From the NCBI GenBank assembly GCA_001038565.1, contig LFJO01000003.1, forward strand, positions 82,427 to 146,426: 64,000 bases of DNA, written 5' to 3'. Within the stretch, counting starts at the first letter, position 1, and the number at the start of each line of letters is the position of its first letter. The DNA is from Alkalihalobacillus pseudalcaliphilus (lineage in GTDB: Bacteria; Bacillota; Bacilli; Bacillales; Bacillaceae_D). The notes below the pieces were generated by a model. That model was not told the DNA's origin. It ran no database searches and saw only the letters and a program-made list of their open reading frames with translations. Positions 26,876 through 38,612 of the stretch are shown here, piece by piece. The position numbers were made by a program, and so were the translations under genes.

Positions 26876-27084
26876 ACTTCACCACCAACAAAGATGAAAG
26901 TAGTGGCGACTGTTCAAACTGTTGGCTTTTCATTCATTCAGTTTGGTTTTGTTCATTTTCATTTTAAAAGAATAGTGTTGGATTGTTTTTTTTGAACTTA
27001 AGAATTAGTAGTAACCCAGCGGAGCATAATTTTCGGTAGCGATGAGCAACGTTACATGTTCGCACTAACTTTTATATAAAAAAG
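26876..27084 (+). repeat. Dispersed repeat, copy 4, with internal deletion
   Basis: Starts CTTCACCACCAACAAAG and continues through ATGAAAGTAGTGGCGACT, GGCTTTTCATTCATTCA, AAGAATTAGTAGTAACCCAG and TTTTCGGTAGCGATGAGCAA. Compared with the copy at 59741-60113 it lacks 92 bases, with the junction at GCGGA (27019-27023). Confidence 0.87.
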
Positions 27085-27110
27085 CCGCAAACATTTATAT
27101 GCTTACGACT
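27077..27110 (-). terminator. Terminator after rnjA
   Basis: On the minus strand AGTCGTAAGCAT pairs with ATGTTTGCGGCT (12 pairs including three G-U) and TTTTTT follows. Confidence 0.75.
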
Positions 27111-27127
27111 TCTCAAATTAATATTGT

Positions 27128-28795
27128 TTATACTTCCATAATAATTGGTAAAATCATCGGTTTACGTTTTGTTTTCTCATATAAAAATGGACCTAATAAA
27201 TCAGAGATCTCATTCTTAATTTCTGACCACTGTGACGTTTTCTTTTCCATCACATCATCTAAATGCTTAGCGAGCAATTTTTGTGCTTCGTGAATCAGAT
27301 CGCTCGATTCACGCATATAAACAAAACCTCTAGATATAATGTCAGGACCAGCAGTCACTTTAAATTCCTTCATATCAAGGCTCACCACAACAACGACTAA
27401 GCCTTCCTCCGATAGAATACGGCGATCGCGAAGGACAATATTACCAATATCTCCAATACCATTTCCATCTACATATACGGAACCGGAAGGGATTTTACCT
27501 ACTACGCCTGCTTCATCTGGATGAAGGGCTAACACATCACCATTATCCATAATGAAACAATTTTCTTCTGGAACACCACAATCCATTGCATGTTTGATAT
27601 GCATTTTTAACATACGATATTCGCCGTGAATAGGTAAGAAATATTGTGGTTTCATTAAACGTAACATAAGCTTTTGTTCTTCTTGTCCACCATGTCCAGA
27701 AGTATGAATATCGTTCAGTGGACCGTGAATGACATTAGCACCGGCACGATATAATTGGTTAATTGTTTTTCCGACACTTACTGTATTACCAGGGATAGGT
27801 GAAGAAGAAAAAACAACTGTATCGCCAGGAATAATCTGAATCTGACGGTGTGTACCATAAGCAATTCTTGACAGTGCAGCCATAGGCTCACCTTGGCTAC
27901 CAGTACAAAGAATCGTTACTTGGTTATCAGGTAATTTGTTTAATTGATTTGGTTCAATAAATGTTTCTTTAGGTGCTTTTATATAACCAAGTTCTTGACC
28001 AATGGTTAACGCTGATTCCATACTTCTACCAAAAACAGCTACTTTACGCCCGTGGATAACTGCTGCTTCTACTACTTGTTGTAAGCGATGAATATTAGAT
28101 GCAAATGTAGCGAAAATAATTCTTCCGTCCACTTTTCTAAAAATCGCATCAATACTTTCTCCAACCTTACGTTCTGACATCGTAAATTCAGGAATTTCAC
28201 TATTTGTACTATCTGATAATAAGCAGAGTACACCTTCTTCGCCGATTTTTGCCATTTTTGTTAAGTTTGCAGGCTCTCCAACCGGTGTGAAATCAAATTT
28301 GAAATCCCCTGTATGTACGACATTTCCTGGAGGTGTCTTTACGACAATACCGTAAGAATCTGGAATACTATGTGTTGTTCTGAAAAAAGAAACAGAAGTC
28401 TTTGTAAATTTAATGACTTGATCTTCATGAATCTCATTAAATTGTGCTTTTCTTAATAGACCGTGTTCTTCAAGTTTTCCTTTTAGCAAACCTAGGGCAA
28501 GTTTACCACCATAAATAGGTACATTAATTTCTCTTAGGAAATAAGGGATTCCACCAATATGGTCTTCGTGACCATGTGTGATAAATAAACCTTTTATCTT
28601 ATCGATATTTTTACTTAGATACGTAAAATCAGGGATTACATAATCAATACCTAGAAGCTCGTCCTCTGGAAACATAATTCCGGCGTCAATTATAATAATT
28701 TCATCCTGAAACTGAACAGCGTACATATTTTTTCCGATTTCACCAAGTCCACCAAGAGCAAATACGGCTGTTTGATTGTTTTTTACTTGTTTCAT
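27128..28795 (-). CDS. rnjA: Ribonuclease J1
   Basis: RNase J1 is the essential 5'-3' exonuclease and endonuclease of Bacillus mRNA decay and processing. The 555-residue protein has the metallo-beta-lactamase metal site [10 protein letters not shown] (His74, His76, Asp78, His79), the beta-CASP domain at about 205-370 and the C-terminal domain with [27 protein letters not shown]. Its ATG overlaps the rpoY stop by one base (TAATG), so the two are coupled as in B. subtilis ykzG-rnjA. In B. subtilis the SR1P peptide with GapA stimulates this enzyme; an SR1P-like frame lies at the left end of this window. Confidence 0.98.
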   Translation of the reverse strand: MKQVKNNQTAVFALGGLGEIGKNMYAVQFQDEIIIIDAGIMFPEDELLGIDYVIPDFTYLSKNIDKIKGLFITHGHEDHIGGIPYFLREINVPIYGGKLALGLLKGKLEEHGLLRKAQFNEIHEDQVIKFTKTSVSFFRTTHSIPDSYGIVVKTPPGNVVHTGDFKFDFTPVGEPANLTKMAKIGEEGVLCLLSDSTNSEIPEFTMSERKVGESIDAIFRKVDGRIIFATFASNIHRLQQVVEAAVIHGRKVAVFGRSMESALTIGQELGYIKAPKETFIEPNQLNKLPDNQVTILCTGSQGEPMAALSRIAYGTHRQIQIIPGDTVVFSSSPIPGNTVSVGKTINQLYRAGANVIHGPLNDIHTSGHGGQEEQKLMLRLMKPQYFLPIHGEYRMLKMHIKHAMDCGVPEENCFIMDNGDVLALHPDEAGVVGKIPSGSVYVDGNGIGDIGNIVLRDRRILSEEGLVVVVVSLDMKEFKVTAGPDIISRGFVYMRESSDLIHEAQKLLAKHLDDVMEKKTSQWSEIKNEISDLLGPFLYEKTKRKPMILPIIMEV

Positions 28796-29004
28796 TAAAT
28801 AGATTCCACCTTAAAGTCTTCTCGAGATTGTTCATATTCGAGGTGCGCACCAGAGATAGATGTAATAAATTCGATATTATAATTGCGGTCAGCTAATTTA
28901 CTTCTTACTTCTGAGATACTCTCAGCTTCCACATATATTGAATCCGTAAGTTCACGAACAGGAACTTGTCTTGCATTTTTTTGATAAAACACTTTAAATA
29001 ACAT
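28795..29004 (-). CDS. rpoY: RNA polymerase epsilon subunit
   Basis: This small auxiliary subunit binds the RNA polymerase core in Firmicutes (the former YkzG/omega1). Its 69 residues ([18 protein letters not shown], then [16 protein letters not shown]) match the family, and it lies directly upstream of rnjA as in B. subtilis. The ATG follows AAGGAGAGGTATTTTTT. A TATAAT on the minus strand at 29041-29046 is the likely -10 box; the -35 region is poor. Confidence 0.95.
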   Translation of the reverse strand: MLFKVFYQKNARQVPVRELTDSIYVEAESISEVRSKLADRNYNIEFITSISGAHLEYEQSREDFKVESI

Positions 29005-29040
29005 AAAAAATACCTCTCCTTAAACGATAATGATAAATTC

Positions 29041-29046
29041 ATTATA
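29041..29046 (-). promoter_or_regulatory. Candidate -10 box for rpoY-rnjA
   Basis: A consensus TATAAT on the minus strand lies 37 bases before the rpoY ATG. No good -35 box is seen at the usual distance. Confidence 0.4.
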
Positions 29047-29268
29047 AAGCAAATAACCATCTTTTTCATGTTTTTTCTTTTATTCGTTTGAAAATGGGGT
29101 ATTTGCCTTATAATATGGCAGTATTTTTCACTTTTTTAGATGACTAATTGTTTAGTTTAATCAGTTTTACAGTTTCTATACTTCCATTAATCTTTTTTTA
29201 GGTAGCAGGTTTTTGCAGCCTTCCAAAAGTTTTTTTCTTAGCTTCTTTAGCATATGAATTCACTCCTT

Positions 29269-29690
29269 TTTTATGAAAGTTGCTAACGCTGGAATGCGGT
29301 GTTCTACTTGCCGCTACCGAAAATTATGCTCCGCGTCCTGCGGGGTGGTGTTGAGCTTACTGGCTACCACCATTGGATCTCAGCCCGCCACTATTTCCCA
29401 CGGGAGTCTCCGCATATTTTCGTCCGCTGGATTATTGCTAACTCTCTAGTTCAAAATCATTCTTACAAAAAATTATTAAAATGAATAAGATCAAAACCAA
29501 GTTGAACAAAAAGCCATTAGTTAAATTCAAACGCCACTTTCGTGATTGTTGATGAGTTGCTGCGGTAAGTCTTCAGGAAAGTTTTGTATGAAAATACTTA
29601 GGGATGCTCTTTGAAGTTAGCTGGTCATCCCTTTGCGTTCGGTGACCTAAATTAGGACATTGCTCCCTGTTAGTGCGTGAACAATGAGCA
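29269..29690 (-). repeat. Dispersed repeat, copy 5 (inverted, most complete)
   Basis: Read on the minus strand it contains all modules in order: the GGGAGCAATGTCCT and GGGATGACCAGCTAACTTCA block, TTTTCATACAAAAC, CAGCAACTCATCAACAATCA, GGCTTTTTGTTCA, GATTTTGAACTAGAGAGTTAGC, GCGGAGACTCCCGTGGGA, AGTGGCGGGCTGAGATCCA, CACCCCGCAGGACGCGGAGC and TTTTCGGTAGCG. It fills most of the 0.8-kb gap between rpoY and def. The open frame at 29299-29484 is part of the repeat, not a gene. Confidence 0.88.
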
Positions 29691-29774
29691 TACTTGGTTT
29701 TCGTTTGTTTTTTATAGTATGTGTAAGTGGAAGTGTTTGTTGATTGGCAATGTGTGGAAAATAGAAATGAATTG

Positions 29775-29816
29775 AAAAAGAGCTAACTTGACGGATGACG
29801 TAAGTTAGCTCTTTTA
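29775..29816. terminator. Terminator after def
   Basis: AAAAAGAGCTAACTT pairs with AAGTTAGCTCTTTT, with a small central loop that can itself pair (GACG with CGTC). A-run and T-run on each side let it work in both directions. Confidence 0.82.
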
Positions 29817-29820
29817 TTTG

Positions 29821-30357
29821 TTAAAGTGTTTTTTTCAGTGGATCTTGGAAACCTTCGATGCGGTCGTAAAACATAATGCCATCTAAATGGTCTAGTTCAT
29901 GTTGGAATACGATGGCGATATACCCTTTCAACTTTAATTTTACTTCTTCACCTTCAATAGTTGTACCTTTTACGGTAATTCGAGCGTGTCTTGGAACAAT
30001 CCCTTGGACTTCGCGATCGACAGATAAGCAGCCTTCGCCACCATCAAGATGATTTTCCTCTACAGAATGACTAATAACCTTAGGGTTGAATAGACCATAG
30101 CTATATAAGGTATCATTTTCATCGTAGGCATGAACGGCAAACATTCTTTTAGAAATACCAATTTGGGGAGCGGCAATGCCAACACCAGGTCTTAGTTGGT
30201 GTTTTTCTGCGATTTCGGGGTCTTGGCTATTTATGACAAATTGCAGCATATTGGTTAATGTTTCTTTGTCCTCAATTGATGCAGGAAGTTGAACTTCTTT
30301 TGCAACTTGACGTAAAACAGGATGGCCTTCACGGATAATATCTTTCATTGTGATCAT
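29821..30357 (-). CDS. def: Peptide deformylase
   Basis: This metalloenzyme removes the N-formyl group from new proteins. All three motifs are present: [10 protein letters not shown] near residue 57, EGCLSV near 109 with the metal-binding Cys, and QHELDHLDG near 152 with the metal-binding His pair and catalytic Glu. The ATG at 30357, behind AAAAGGAGAGGTACAT, gives 178 residues ([16 protein letters not shown]), a type-2 Gram-positive deformylase. It holds the same place as B. subtilis defB (ykrB) after rnjA. Confidence 0.97.
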   Translation of the reverse strand: MITMKDIIREGHPVLRQVAKEVQLPASIEDKETLTNMLQFVINSQDPEIAEKHQLRPGVGIAAPQIGISKRMFAVHAYDENDTLYSYGLFNPKVISHSVEENHLDGGEGCLSVDREVQGIVPRHARITVKGTTIEGEEVKLKLKGYIAIVFQHELDHLDGIMFYDRIEGFQDPLKKTL

Positions 30358-30462
30358 ATGTACCTCTCCTTTTATGAGCAACTAACAGTTTCTTTTATAC
30401 TTTATCGAACATAATAGGTAAATGGCAAGTTGAAAAATAATCAAAACCAACTAACAAAGGAA

Positions 30463-30502
30463 AGAAGCTAACAAAAGTTACTTAAAAAGCCTTTGTTAGC
30501 TC
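30463..30502 (-). terminator. Terminator after the YjcZ-like gene
   Basis: On the minus strand GAGCTAACAAA pairs with TTTGTTAGCTTC over about ten bases around a loop, followed by TTTCC. The T-run is short. Confidence 0.65.
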
Positions 30503-30516
30503 CCGATGTTCATCAC

Positions 30517-30708
30517 TTATTTTTTGCAATCAGGTCCCGGACCACCGTTAAAGCAAGCTGCCCCAACGATAACTAATAAAATAAATAATACAACGATTAA
30601 AGCAAAGCCTCTACCGCCTCCACCATAGCCACCGCCATAACCTGCAACAGGTGCTCCATAACCGTAACCACAAGGATCGCTACAACAATCTGAACCGTAT
30701 CCGTACAT
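30517..30708 (-). CDS. YjcZ-family small Gly/Tyr-rich protein
   Basis: This 63-residue protein has a Gly/Tyr/Cys-rich start ([18 protein letters not shown]), a Gly linker and a C-terminal membrane segment [20 protein letters not shown], the pattern of YjcZ-type proteins made during sporulation in Bacillus. Function is unknown; several small relatives are found in spore membranes or coats. The ATG at 30708 follows AAAAGGAGGAATTCAA. Confidence 0.85.
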   Translation of the reverse strand: MYGYGSDCCSDPCGYGYGAPVAGYGGGYGGGGRGFALIVVLFILLVIVGAACFNGGPGPDCKK

Positions 30709-30965
30709 TTGAATTCCTCCTTTTAGGTACATCACACTTGGTGCGACTCACTAGTTACAATATGCATTTGTCTCGATGGCGATTGGATGTATGCCCATTT
30801 TTTCAAAAAAAAATAGTTATTTGTTTAGTGAATATGTGGACAAGCGCATATCTAGTTTTGTCTTTTCATATATAAAAGTAGATGGTTTTATGTTGCGATT
30901 TTTTATCCTTTCCTTTACTGTTTTTAATAGGAATGATTTTTGTACTTAGAATAGGGGGAACTTAC

Positions 30966-31637
30966 GTGCTTGGAAAAAAGGGTAGGTCATACTTACTAAT
31001 CGTGATGACATTATTCTTACTAACTGGATGTGGTAACGATGTTGCAGATAAGGTTTTTGAACACTTAGAGAAAGCAGTGGAATTAGAAGCACCATTTACT
31101 GAGCAGCAAGAATTAATTAGTCAGGCTGAAGAAAACGAACAAGAACTATATGATGAAGTTATCGATTTAAGTATGGAAGAGTTTGAAAAGATTCTATCGC
31201 TAACGGAAGAGGCACTTGCATCGATTGAAACAAGGGAAGAAGCAGTTGCTGTAGAGAAGGAAAGTATTGAAGCGGGCTATCAGGAGTTTCTAAAAGTCGA
31301 AGAATTAGAAAGTGAAATAAAAGATGATGAAGGATTGCCACCTTTTCAAGGGTTAGTTGAAAATATGCATGCTAGGTATAACAGCTATCAAGACTTACAT
31401 AATGCTTACGTGGATTCATTAGAGCTAGATCGTGCTTTATTTGAGCTGCTGCAACAAGAAGAAGAGTTTGACCTTGTCGAATTACAACAGCTTATTGAGG
31501 ATGTGAATGCTTCTTATCAAGTCATTAATGAAGCCAGAGATATATTTAATGAATACACAGCCCAATATAATAATGACAAACAAAGCTACTATTCCGAATC
31601 TAATTTATCGTGGGAATTAGCAGAAGAAAATGAATAA
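30966..31637 (+). CDS. ykyA: YkyA-type cell-wall-binding lipoprotein
   Basis: A 223-residue lipoprotein. The signal peptide ends in LLTGC, giving a lipid-anchored Cys20 in the usual place. The mature part is nearly all helix and rich in Glu (QEELLQQEEEFDL-like segments), a long coiled coil as in the YkyA family, which lies between def and pdhA in B. subtilis too. I use GTG 30966 because it gives a proper signal peptide start (MLGKKGRSYLLIVMTLFLLTGC) and follows AGGGGGAACTTAC; the frame opens earlier at 30882. Function unknown, probably envelope-related. Confidence 0.88.
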   Translation: MLGKKGRSYLLIVMTLFLLTGCGNDVADKVFEHLEKAVELEAPFTEQQELISQAEENEQELYDEVIDLSMEEFEKILSLTEEALASIETREEAVAVEKESIEAGYQEFLKVEELESEIKDDEGLPPFQGLVENMHARYNSYQDLHNAYVDSLELDRALFELLQQEEEFDLVELQQLIEDVNASYQVINEARDIFNEYTAQYNNDKQSYYSESNLSWELAEENE

Positions 31638-31657
31638 ATCATCAATCAAATTAGAAT

Positions 31658-31691
31658 AAAGAAGGATCTTCATATAAGATTCTTCTTTTTT
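31658..31691 (+). terminator. Terminator after ykyA
   Basis: GAAGGATCTT pairs with AAGATTCTTC around CATAT with one mismatch, followed by TTTTTT. Confidence 0.82.
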
Positions 31692-33244
<1,553 letters not shown>

Positions 33245-33247
33245 CCA

Positions 33248-34225
33248 ATGGCGCAAATGACAATGATTCAAGCGATTACGGATGCAATGCGTAATGAGCT
33301 TAAGACAAATGAAGATGTATTAATCTTTGGTGAAGATGTTGGTCAAAACGGTGGTGTATTCCGTGCGACTGAAGGTTTACAAAAAGAATTTGGTGAAGAC
33401 CGTGTATTTGATACACCTTTAGCTGAGTCTGGTATCGGTGGTCTTGCGATCGGACTTGGAATTACAGGCTTCCGTCCAGTTATGGAAATTCAATTCTTCG
33501 GATTCTTATTTGAAGTAATGGATTCTGTAGCAGGTCAAATGAGCCGCTGGCGCTACCGTTCAGGTGGTTCACAAACTACGCCAATTACGATCCGTTCACC
33601 ATTTGGTGGTGGCGTAAAAACACCTGAAATGCACGCAGATAGCTTAGAAGGATTAATGGCTCAAACTCCAGGGTTAAAGGTTGTTATTCCATCAACTCCA
33701 TACGATGCAAAAGGTCTATTAATTTCTGCGATTCGTGATAACGATCCAGTTGTTTTCCTTGAGCACATGAAATTATACCGTTCTTTCCGTGCGGAAGTTC
33801 CTGAGGAAGAGTATACAATTGAATTAGGAAAAGCCGATATTAAACGCGAAGGTAAAGATGTTACGATTGTTACTTATGGTGCGATGGTACATGCTTCATT
33901 AAAAGCAGCAGAAGAGTTAGAAAAAGATGGTGTAGATGTTGAAGTTATTGATTTAATGACGGTGAGTCCATTAGATATTGATACGATCATCGCGTCTGTT
34001 GAAAAGACAAATCGTGCAATTGTTGTTCAAGAAGCTCAAAAGCAAGCTGGGATTGCAGCCAATGTTGTAGCTGAAATCACAGAGCGTGCTATTTTAAGTC
34101 TTGAAGCGCCTGTATTACGTGTTACGGCACCAGATACTGTGTATCCATTCGCTGCAATGGAAGATGCTTGGTTGCCAGATCACAAAGATATCGTTGAAGC
34201 AGTTAATAAAGTTGTAAATTTCTAA
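33248..34225 (+). CDS. pdhB: Pyruvate dehydrogenase E1 beta subunit
   Basis: The beta subunit completes the alpha2-beta2 E1 enzyme. The 325 residues include the thiamine-contacting [19 protein letters not shown] near residue 25 and the transketolase C-domain with [15 protein letters not shown] near 262. It follows pdhA at three bases with AAAGGAGTCG just before its start, so the subunits are made together. Confidence 0.97.
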   Translation: MAQMTMIQAITDAMRNELKTNEDVLIFGEDVGQNGGVFRATEGLQKEFGEDRVFDTPLAESGIGGLAIGLGITGFRPVMEIQFFGFLFEVMDSVAGQMSRWRYRSGGSQTTPITIRSPFGGGVKTPEMHADSLEGLMAQTPGLKVVIPSTPYDAKGLLISAIRDNDPVVFLEHMKLYRSFRAEVPEEEYTIELGKADIKREGKDVTIVTYGAMVHASLKAAEELEKDGVDVEVIDLMTVSPLDIDTIIASVEKTNRAIVVQEAQKQAGIAANVVAEITERAILSLEAPVLRVTAPDTVYPFAAMEDAWLPDHKDIVEAVNKVVNF

Positions 34226-34240
34226 TAAACTGATCTTTTT

Positions 34241-34272
34241 GCAGAGGAAAGTCGATTTTTGCTTTCCTCTGC
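34241..34272 (+). other. Strong hairpin between pdhB and pdhC
   Basis: GCAGAGGAAAG (34241-34251) and CTTTCCTCTGC (34262-34272) form a perfect 11-bp stem with a ten-base loop. No T-run follows; instead a TATAAT (34280-34285) comes right after, possibly part of an internal pdhC promoter. The hairpin may be a processing or stability element that sets E1 versus E2/E3 message levels. Confidence 0.6.
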
Positions 34273-34308
34273 ACCAAATTATAATGTATGATAAGGGAGG
34301 CACTCATT

Positions 34309-35583
34309 GTGGCATATAAATTTAAGTTGCCGGATATTGGTGAAGGTATCCATGAAGGTGAAATCGTAAAGTGGTTCGTCAAAGCTGGTGATGAAGTAAA
34401 AGAAGATGATATTCTTCTAGAAGTGCAAAATGATAAGGCTGTTGTTGAAATTCCTTCTCCGGTAGATGGAAAGGTTCTTGAGTTAAAGGTGGATGAAGGA
34501 ACAGTAAGTATCGTAGGAGATGTTCTTTTAACTATTGATGCTGAAGGTTATGAGGAAGAAGAAGTGCCAGCTGAAGAAGAGAAAACGGAAGAGCCAAAGG
34601 AAGAGAAGCAAGAAGCAACTCAAAGCTCTCAAGAAGAATCAGCTTCAGAAGATGACGGCTCACGTATTATTGCGATGCCATCAGTACGTAAGTATGCTCG
34701 TGAAAAAGGTGTCAACATTAAAGAAGTTTCAGGTTCTGGTAAAAATGGTCGCGTAGTAAAAGAAGATATTGAGAAATTCTTAAGTGGCGACACTGGATCA
34801 GCATCTGAAGAAACATCATCAGAAGCACCTGCAGCTTCAGCTGAAACGAAAAAATCTGAGCCAGTTTCTATTCCAGTCGGAGAATTAGAAGAGCGGGTTC
34901 CTTTCAAAGGCATTCGTAAGGCGATTGCTAAAGCAATGGTTAATTCTAAGCACACGGCTCCACACGTTACACATATGGATGAAGTGGAAGTTTCAGCTCT
35001 TGTAGCTCACAGAAAACAATACAAGGAAATAGCGGCAGAGCAAGGTACGAAACTAACGTACTTACCATATGTAGTTAAAGCATTAACTGCTGCTCTACGT
35101 AAATACCCTGTATTAAATGCTTCAATTGATGATGCAAACGAAGAGATCGTTTACAAAAAATACTTTAATATCGGTATTGCAGCAGACACTGAACACGGAT
35201 TATTTGTTCCAGTTATCAAAGATGCAGATCGTAAGTCTATTTTCCAATTAGCAGATGAAATCATCGATTTAGCTGGTAAAGCACGTGACGCTAAGTTAAG
35301 CAGTGCAGAAATGAAGGGCGGAAGTGCCACAATTTCTAACGTTGGTTCAGCACGTGGTTTATGGTTCACTCCTGTTATTAATCATCCGGAAGTAGCGATT
35401 TTAGGAATTGGTCGTATTGAAGAAAAAGCTATCGTTAAAAATGGCGAAATCGTAGCGGCCCCAGTTCTTGCACTTTCAATCAGCTATGACCACCGTTTGA
35501 TTGATGGCGTAACAGCACAAAATGCATTAAACCATGTAAAACGTCTGTTAAACGATCCACAATTATTATTAATGGAGGGGTAA
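34309..35583 (+). CDS. pdhC: Dihydrolipoamide acetyltransferase (E2)
   Basis: E2 is the core of the pyruvate dehydrogenase complex. Domains in order: one lipoyl domain (1-80) with the lipoylated Lys in [10 protein letters not shown], a Glu-rich linker, the E1/E3-binding domain near 118-155 ([25 protein letters not shown]), a Ser/Ala-rich linker, and the catalytic domain with [13 protein letters not shown] near the end. GTG 34309 behind GGGAGG gives 424 residues and the normal start; an ATG 21 bases earlier lies inside the ribosome binding region. Confidence 0.97.
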   Translation: MAYKFKLPDIGEGIHEGEIVKWFVKAGDEVKEDDILLEVQNDKAVVEIPSPVDGKVLELKVDEGTVSIVGDVLLTIDAEGYEEEEVPAEEEKTEEPKEEKQEATQSSQEESASEDDGSRIIAMPSVRKYAREKGVNIKEVSGSGKNGRVVKEDIEKFLSGDTGSASEETSSEAPAASAETKKSEPVSIPVGELEERVPFKGIRKAIAKAMVNSKHTAPHVTHMDEVEVSALVAHRKQYKEIAAEQGTKLTYLPYVVKALTAALRKYPVLNASIDDANEEIVYKKYFNIGIAADTEHGLFVPVIKDADRKSIFQLADEIIDLAGKARDAKLSSAEMKGGSATISNVGSARGLWFTPVINHPEVAILGIGRIEEKAIVKNGEIVAAPVLALSISYDHRLIDGVTAQNALNHVKRLLNDPQLLLMEG

Positions 35584-35586
35584 GAA

Positions 35587-36996
35587 ATGGTTGTAGGTGA
35601 TTTCGCAAAAGAGATAGACACACTTGTCATTGGATCAGGTCCTGGAGGATATGTAGCAGCAATTCGTGCAGCTCAACTTGGCCAATCCGTAACAGTTGTA
35701 GAAAAAGGTACGGTTGGAGGCGTTTGTTTAAACGTTGGTTGTATTCCTTCAAAAGCATTAATTAACGCTGGACATAAATATCATGATGCTAAACATTCTG
35801 AAGATATCGGTATCGTTGCAGAAAACGTATCGGTTAACTTTGAGAAAGTTCAAGAATGGAAAGCAAGCGTTGTTGATAAATTAACGGGCGGAGTTAAAGG
35901 TTTATTAAAAGGGAATAAAGTAGAGCTTGTACAAGGTGAAGCTTACTTTGCTTCTGAAAACTCTGTTAAAGTAATGGACGAAAAAAGCTCACAAACATAC
36001 AATTTCAAGAATTGTATTATTGCGACTGGTTCTCGCCCAATCGAATTAAAATCATTTAAATACACAGACCGAGTTATTAACTCAACTGGTGCTCTTGCTC
36101 TTAAAGAAGTACCTAAAAAGTTAGTCGTTATCGGTGGAGGTTACATCGGTATCGAATTAACGGGTGCGTTCTCTAATTTAGGTGCTGAAGTTGTTGTATT
36201 AGAAGGTGGGAAACAAATCCTACCTGGTTTTGAAAAACAAATGGCTAAATTAGTTGAAAAGCGTCTTAAGAAAAATGGCGTTTCCTTCCACACTGAAGCA
36301 TTAGCACAAGGTGTTGAAGAAACGAAAGATGGCGTTAAAGTTAAAGCAGAAGTTAAAGGTAAGGAAGAAGTATTTGAGGCTGATTATGTTCTTGTAACAG
36401 TTGGTCGTACACCAAACACGGATGAATTAGGTCTTGAGCAAATTGGTGTTGAAATGACAGACCGTGGTTTAATCAAAGTAGACAAGCAATGTCGTACAAA
36501 TGTAAGTAATATTTATGCAATTGGTGATGTTGTTGAAGGACCTGCTTTAGCTCATAAAGCATCGTACGAAGGTAAAATCGCTTCAGAAGCGATTGCTGGT
36601 GAAAAATCAGAGGTCGATTATTTAGCGATTCCAGCTGTAGTATTCTCAGATCCTGAGTTAGCGACTGTTGGTTATACGGATGCTGAAGCTAAAGAAGCTG
36701 GCTATGACGTAAATGTTGCGAAGTTCCCATTTGCAGCAAACGGTCGTGCCTTATCTCTTAACGATTCTGATGGTTTCATGAAACTAATCACTCGTAAAGA
36801 AGATGGTTTAGTTCTTGGAGCTCAAATTGCTGGACCTAACGCTTCTGATATGATCGCAGAAGTTGGATTAGCAATTGAAGCGGGCATGACTGCAGAAGAT
36901 ATTGCTTTAACTATCCATGCACACCCTTCATTAGGTGAAATTACAATGGAAGCTGCAGAAGTAGCTATTGGAACACCTATTCATATTGTAAAATAA
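35587..36996 (+). CDS. pdhD: Dihydrolipoamide dehydrogenase (E3)
   Basis: This FAD enzyme reoxidises the lipoyl groups of E2 and makes NADH. The FAD motif [17 protein letters not shown] is at about 16-32, the redox-active disulfide at [13 protein letters not shown] near 43-55, the NAD motif [17 protein letters not shown] near 182, and the catalytic His-Glu at HAHPSLGE near 446-453. 469 residues. It starts four bases after the pdhC stop and ends the operon at a strong terminator. Confidence 0.98.
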   Translation: MVVGDFAKEIDTLVIGSGPGGYVAAIRAAQLGQSVTVVEKGTVGGVCLNVGCIPSKALINAGHKYHDAKHSEDIGIVAENVSVNFEKVQEWKASVVDKLTGGVKGLLKGNKVELVQGEAYFASENSVKVMDEKSSQTYNFKNCIIATGSRPIELKSFKYTDRVINSTGALALKEVPKKLVVIGGGYIGIELTGAFSNLGAEVVVLEGGKQILPGFEKQMAKLVEKRLKKNGVSFHTEALAQGVEETKDGVKVKAEVKGKEEVFEADYVLVTVGRTPNTDELGLEQIGVEMTDRGLIKVDKQCRTNVSNIYAIGDVVEGPALAHKASYEGKIASEAIAGEKSEVDYLAIPAVVFSDPELATVGYTDAEAKEAGYDVNVAKFPFAANGRALSLNDSDGFMKLITRKEDGLVLGAQIAGPNASDMIAEVGLAIEAGMTAEDIALTIHAHPSLGEITMEAAEVAIGTPIHIVK

Positions 36997-37002
36997 ATAA
37001 CC

Positions 37003-37037
37003 AAAAAAAGAGCAGCTTCCTAAGCTGCTCTTTTTTT
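37003..37037. terminator. Terminator after pdhD
   Basis: AAAAAAAGAGCAGCTT pairs with AAGCTGCTCTTTTTTT around CCT. It is symmetrical, so it also serves the left-going gene that ends at 37045. Confidence 0.9.
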
Positions 37038-37044
37038 ATATAAA

Positions 37045-37458
37045 CTAACTAACTGGCTCATTTTGACTTGTAAGTTGTATGGCATTTTCAAGGGTTGTTA
37101 TAATATTTTCTTTTGATTGAGGCCCTACCATTCTAAGTTGTTCGCTCTCGCCATATAAAACAAGCATGGTGGGAAAAGTAGTGATACCATAATGACGGAC
37201 AATTTCTTTTTCATTCGAGTCTATTATAATAAATGATTGATGTTCATCTGGAAACTTGGATTGCATCTCTAAGATAGCGTCGTAATAGTTATCTTCTTTC
37301 ATAATATTAGCTGTATCGGAAAATAAAACGGTCATATTTTTTCCTTCTTCGTTGTCAATGGGTGACGTTGTATAAAGAAAAGCTAATGAGCATCCAGATA
37401 ATAGAATAATCTTACTGGACAAAAATAATAGTAATAAAACTTTCTTCAAGCACCTCAC
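37045..37458 (-). CDS. Thioredoxin-fold lipoprotein lacking CXXC
   Basis: A 137-residue protein with a signal peptide and lipobox LLSGC, so probably anchored outside the membrane. The mature part contains FIIIDSNEKEIVRHYGITTFPTMLVLYGE, matching the second half of a thioredoxin fold, including the cis-Pro of ITTFPTMLVLY. Where the redox CXXC should be, after TVLFSD, the sequence has no Cys at all, so it cannot be a standard oxidoreductase. The start is uncertain (GTG 37458). It occupies the pdhD-speA interval, where B. subtilis carries the SR1 RNA. Confidence 0.75.
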   Translation of the reverse strand: MRCLKKVLLLLFLSSKIILLSGCSLAFLYTTSPIDNEEGKNMTVLFSDTANIMKEDNYYDAILEMQSKFPDEHQSFIIIDSNEKEIVRHYGITTFPTMLVLYGESEQLRMVGPQSKENIITTLENAIQLTSQNEPVS

Positions 37459-37706
37459 ACCCTATATGTAACAAATTTATTTACTAATTTGTTTCCTATT
37501 CTAGCACGTTTCAAACAACTTTTTGGTTCTAGTAATCAAAATGTAATGCAATCGAAATCTAAAGGTAGAGTGTGAGAAATAGTAGTAAAGTATTTAATAA
37601 GAACCGAATGTTGGACAAAGTTGTGTTATGATTTAGGGCATAGCTGATAGGGTATAGTATAAGAGAAAGTGTGATTGTCGCTAGCAAAAGAGAAAGGAGC
37701 GGACAT

Positions 37707-38555
37707 ATGAAAAGGTTTTGGATTATGGGGATGGCTTTATTGTTAATTGCATGCGCCGACCAAACTGAAAATGAACAATCAGATGCAGTTGAAAAGGAGG
37801 ATGAGGAAGTGGAATTAGAAGTAGATGAAGGCGAAGAAGGGGATTCCCATTTATCTAAACAAGATGACGAAATAGAGGGCACGGATCCGGAAGATGAAAT
37901 GACTAATGAAGAGGAAGAGATTGAGCAAGTATATGAAATTAATACAGCGAATTGGGCTGTCGAACCAATTGAAGGTGAGGACGTAGAGGAACAAGTTGTT
38001 TTGTTAACAATTGATGATGCCCCACATACATATGGAGTTGAAATGGCACATATTTTAGCAGACCTCGATGTACCAGCTATATTTTTTGTGAACGGTCATT
38101 TTATTAATGATGAAGAGGGTGAACAAGAACTAAAGGAGATTCATGAATTAGGTTTTGAAATAGGAAATCATACGATGAGTCACCCGAACTTAAGTGAGAT
38201 TACTGAAGAGGAACAAATGGAGGAAATCGTCAAATTAAACGAACGGATTGAAGAAATTATTGGTGAAAGGCCACGCTTTTTCCGTGCTCCATTTGGAGAA
38301 AATACGGATTTCTCTAATCAGGTTGTCGCAACGGAACAAATGACTCGAATGAACTGGACATACGGGTATGATTGGGTAGCTGATTATCAAAATGCAGAGA
38401 GTTTAGCGGACATTATGGTCAATGCGCCAGAATTAAATAACGGTGCCAATCTACTCATGCACGATCGGGAATGGACGAAAGACGCATTAGAAGAAATCGT
38501 AGCTGGCTTAAGAGATAAAGGTTATCAGTTTGTTGATCCTGAGCAAATAAAATAA
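37707..38555 (+). CDS. Polysaccharide deacetylase lipoprotein
   Basis: A 282-residue NodB-type carbohydrate esterase family 4 protein. The lipobox LLIAC anchors it outside the membrane. An extremely acidic linker (about residues 25-80, mostly Asp and Glu) leads to the NodB domain: metal-binding TIDDA (usually TFDDG) near 107, HTMSHP near 157 with two His, and RAPFGE near 192. The metal-binding Asp-His-His set is intact, so it is probably active on peptidoglycan or another envelope polymer. ATG 37707 follows AAAGGAGCGGACAT. The terminator at 38564 is shared with speA. Confidence 0.92.
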   Translation: MKRFWIMGMALLLIACADQTENEQSDAVEKEDEEVELEVDEGEEGDSHLSKQDDEIEGTDPEDEMTNEEEEIEQVYEINTANWAVEPIEGEDVEEQVVLLTIDDAPHTYGVEMAHILADLDVPAIFFVNGHFINDEEGEQELKEIHELGFEIGNHTMSHPNLSEITEEEQMEEIVKLNERIEEIIGERPRFFRAPFGENTDFSNQVVATEQMTRMNWTYGYDWVADYQNAESLADIMVNAPELNNGANLLMHDREWTKDALEEIVAGLRDKGYQFVDPEQIK

Positions 38556-38563
38556 GAAGATGG

Positions 38564-38604
38564 AAAAGAACTACCTTCACTTTAACGTGAAGATAGTTCT
38601 TTTT
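38564..38604. terminator. Bidirectional terminator
   Basis: AAAAGAACTACCTTCAC pairs with GTGAAGATAGTTCTTTT apart from one mismatch, between the convergent deacetylase and speA genes. Confidence 0.87.
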
Positions 38605-38612
38605 ATGTTTTG

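Noticed and set aside
29299-29484. 61-codon open frame between rpoY and def
   Set aside because: Lies wholly in a dispersed repeat copy whose other copies are interrupted by stops.
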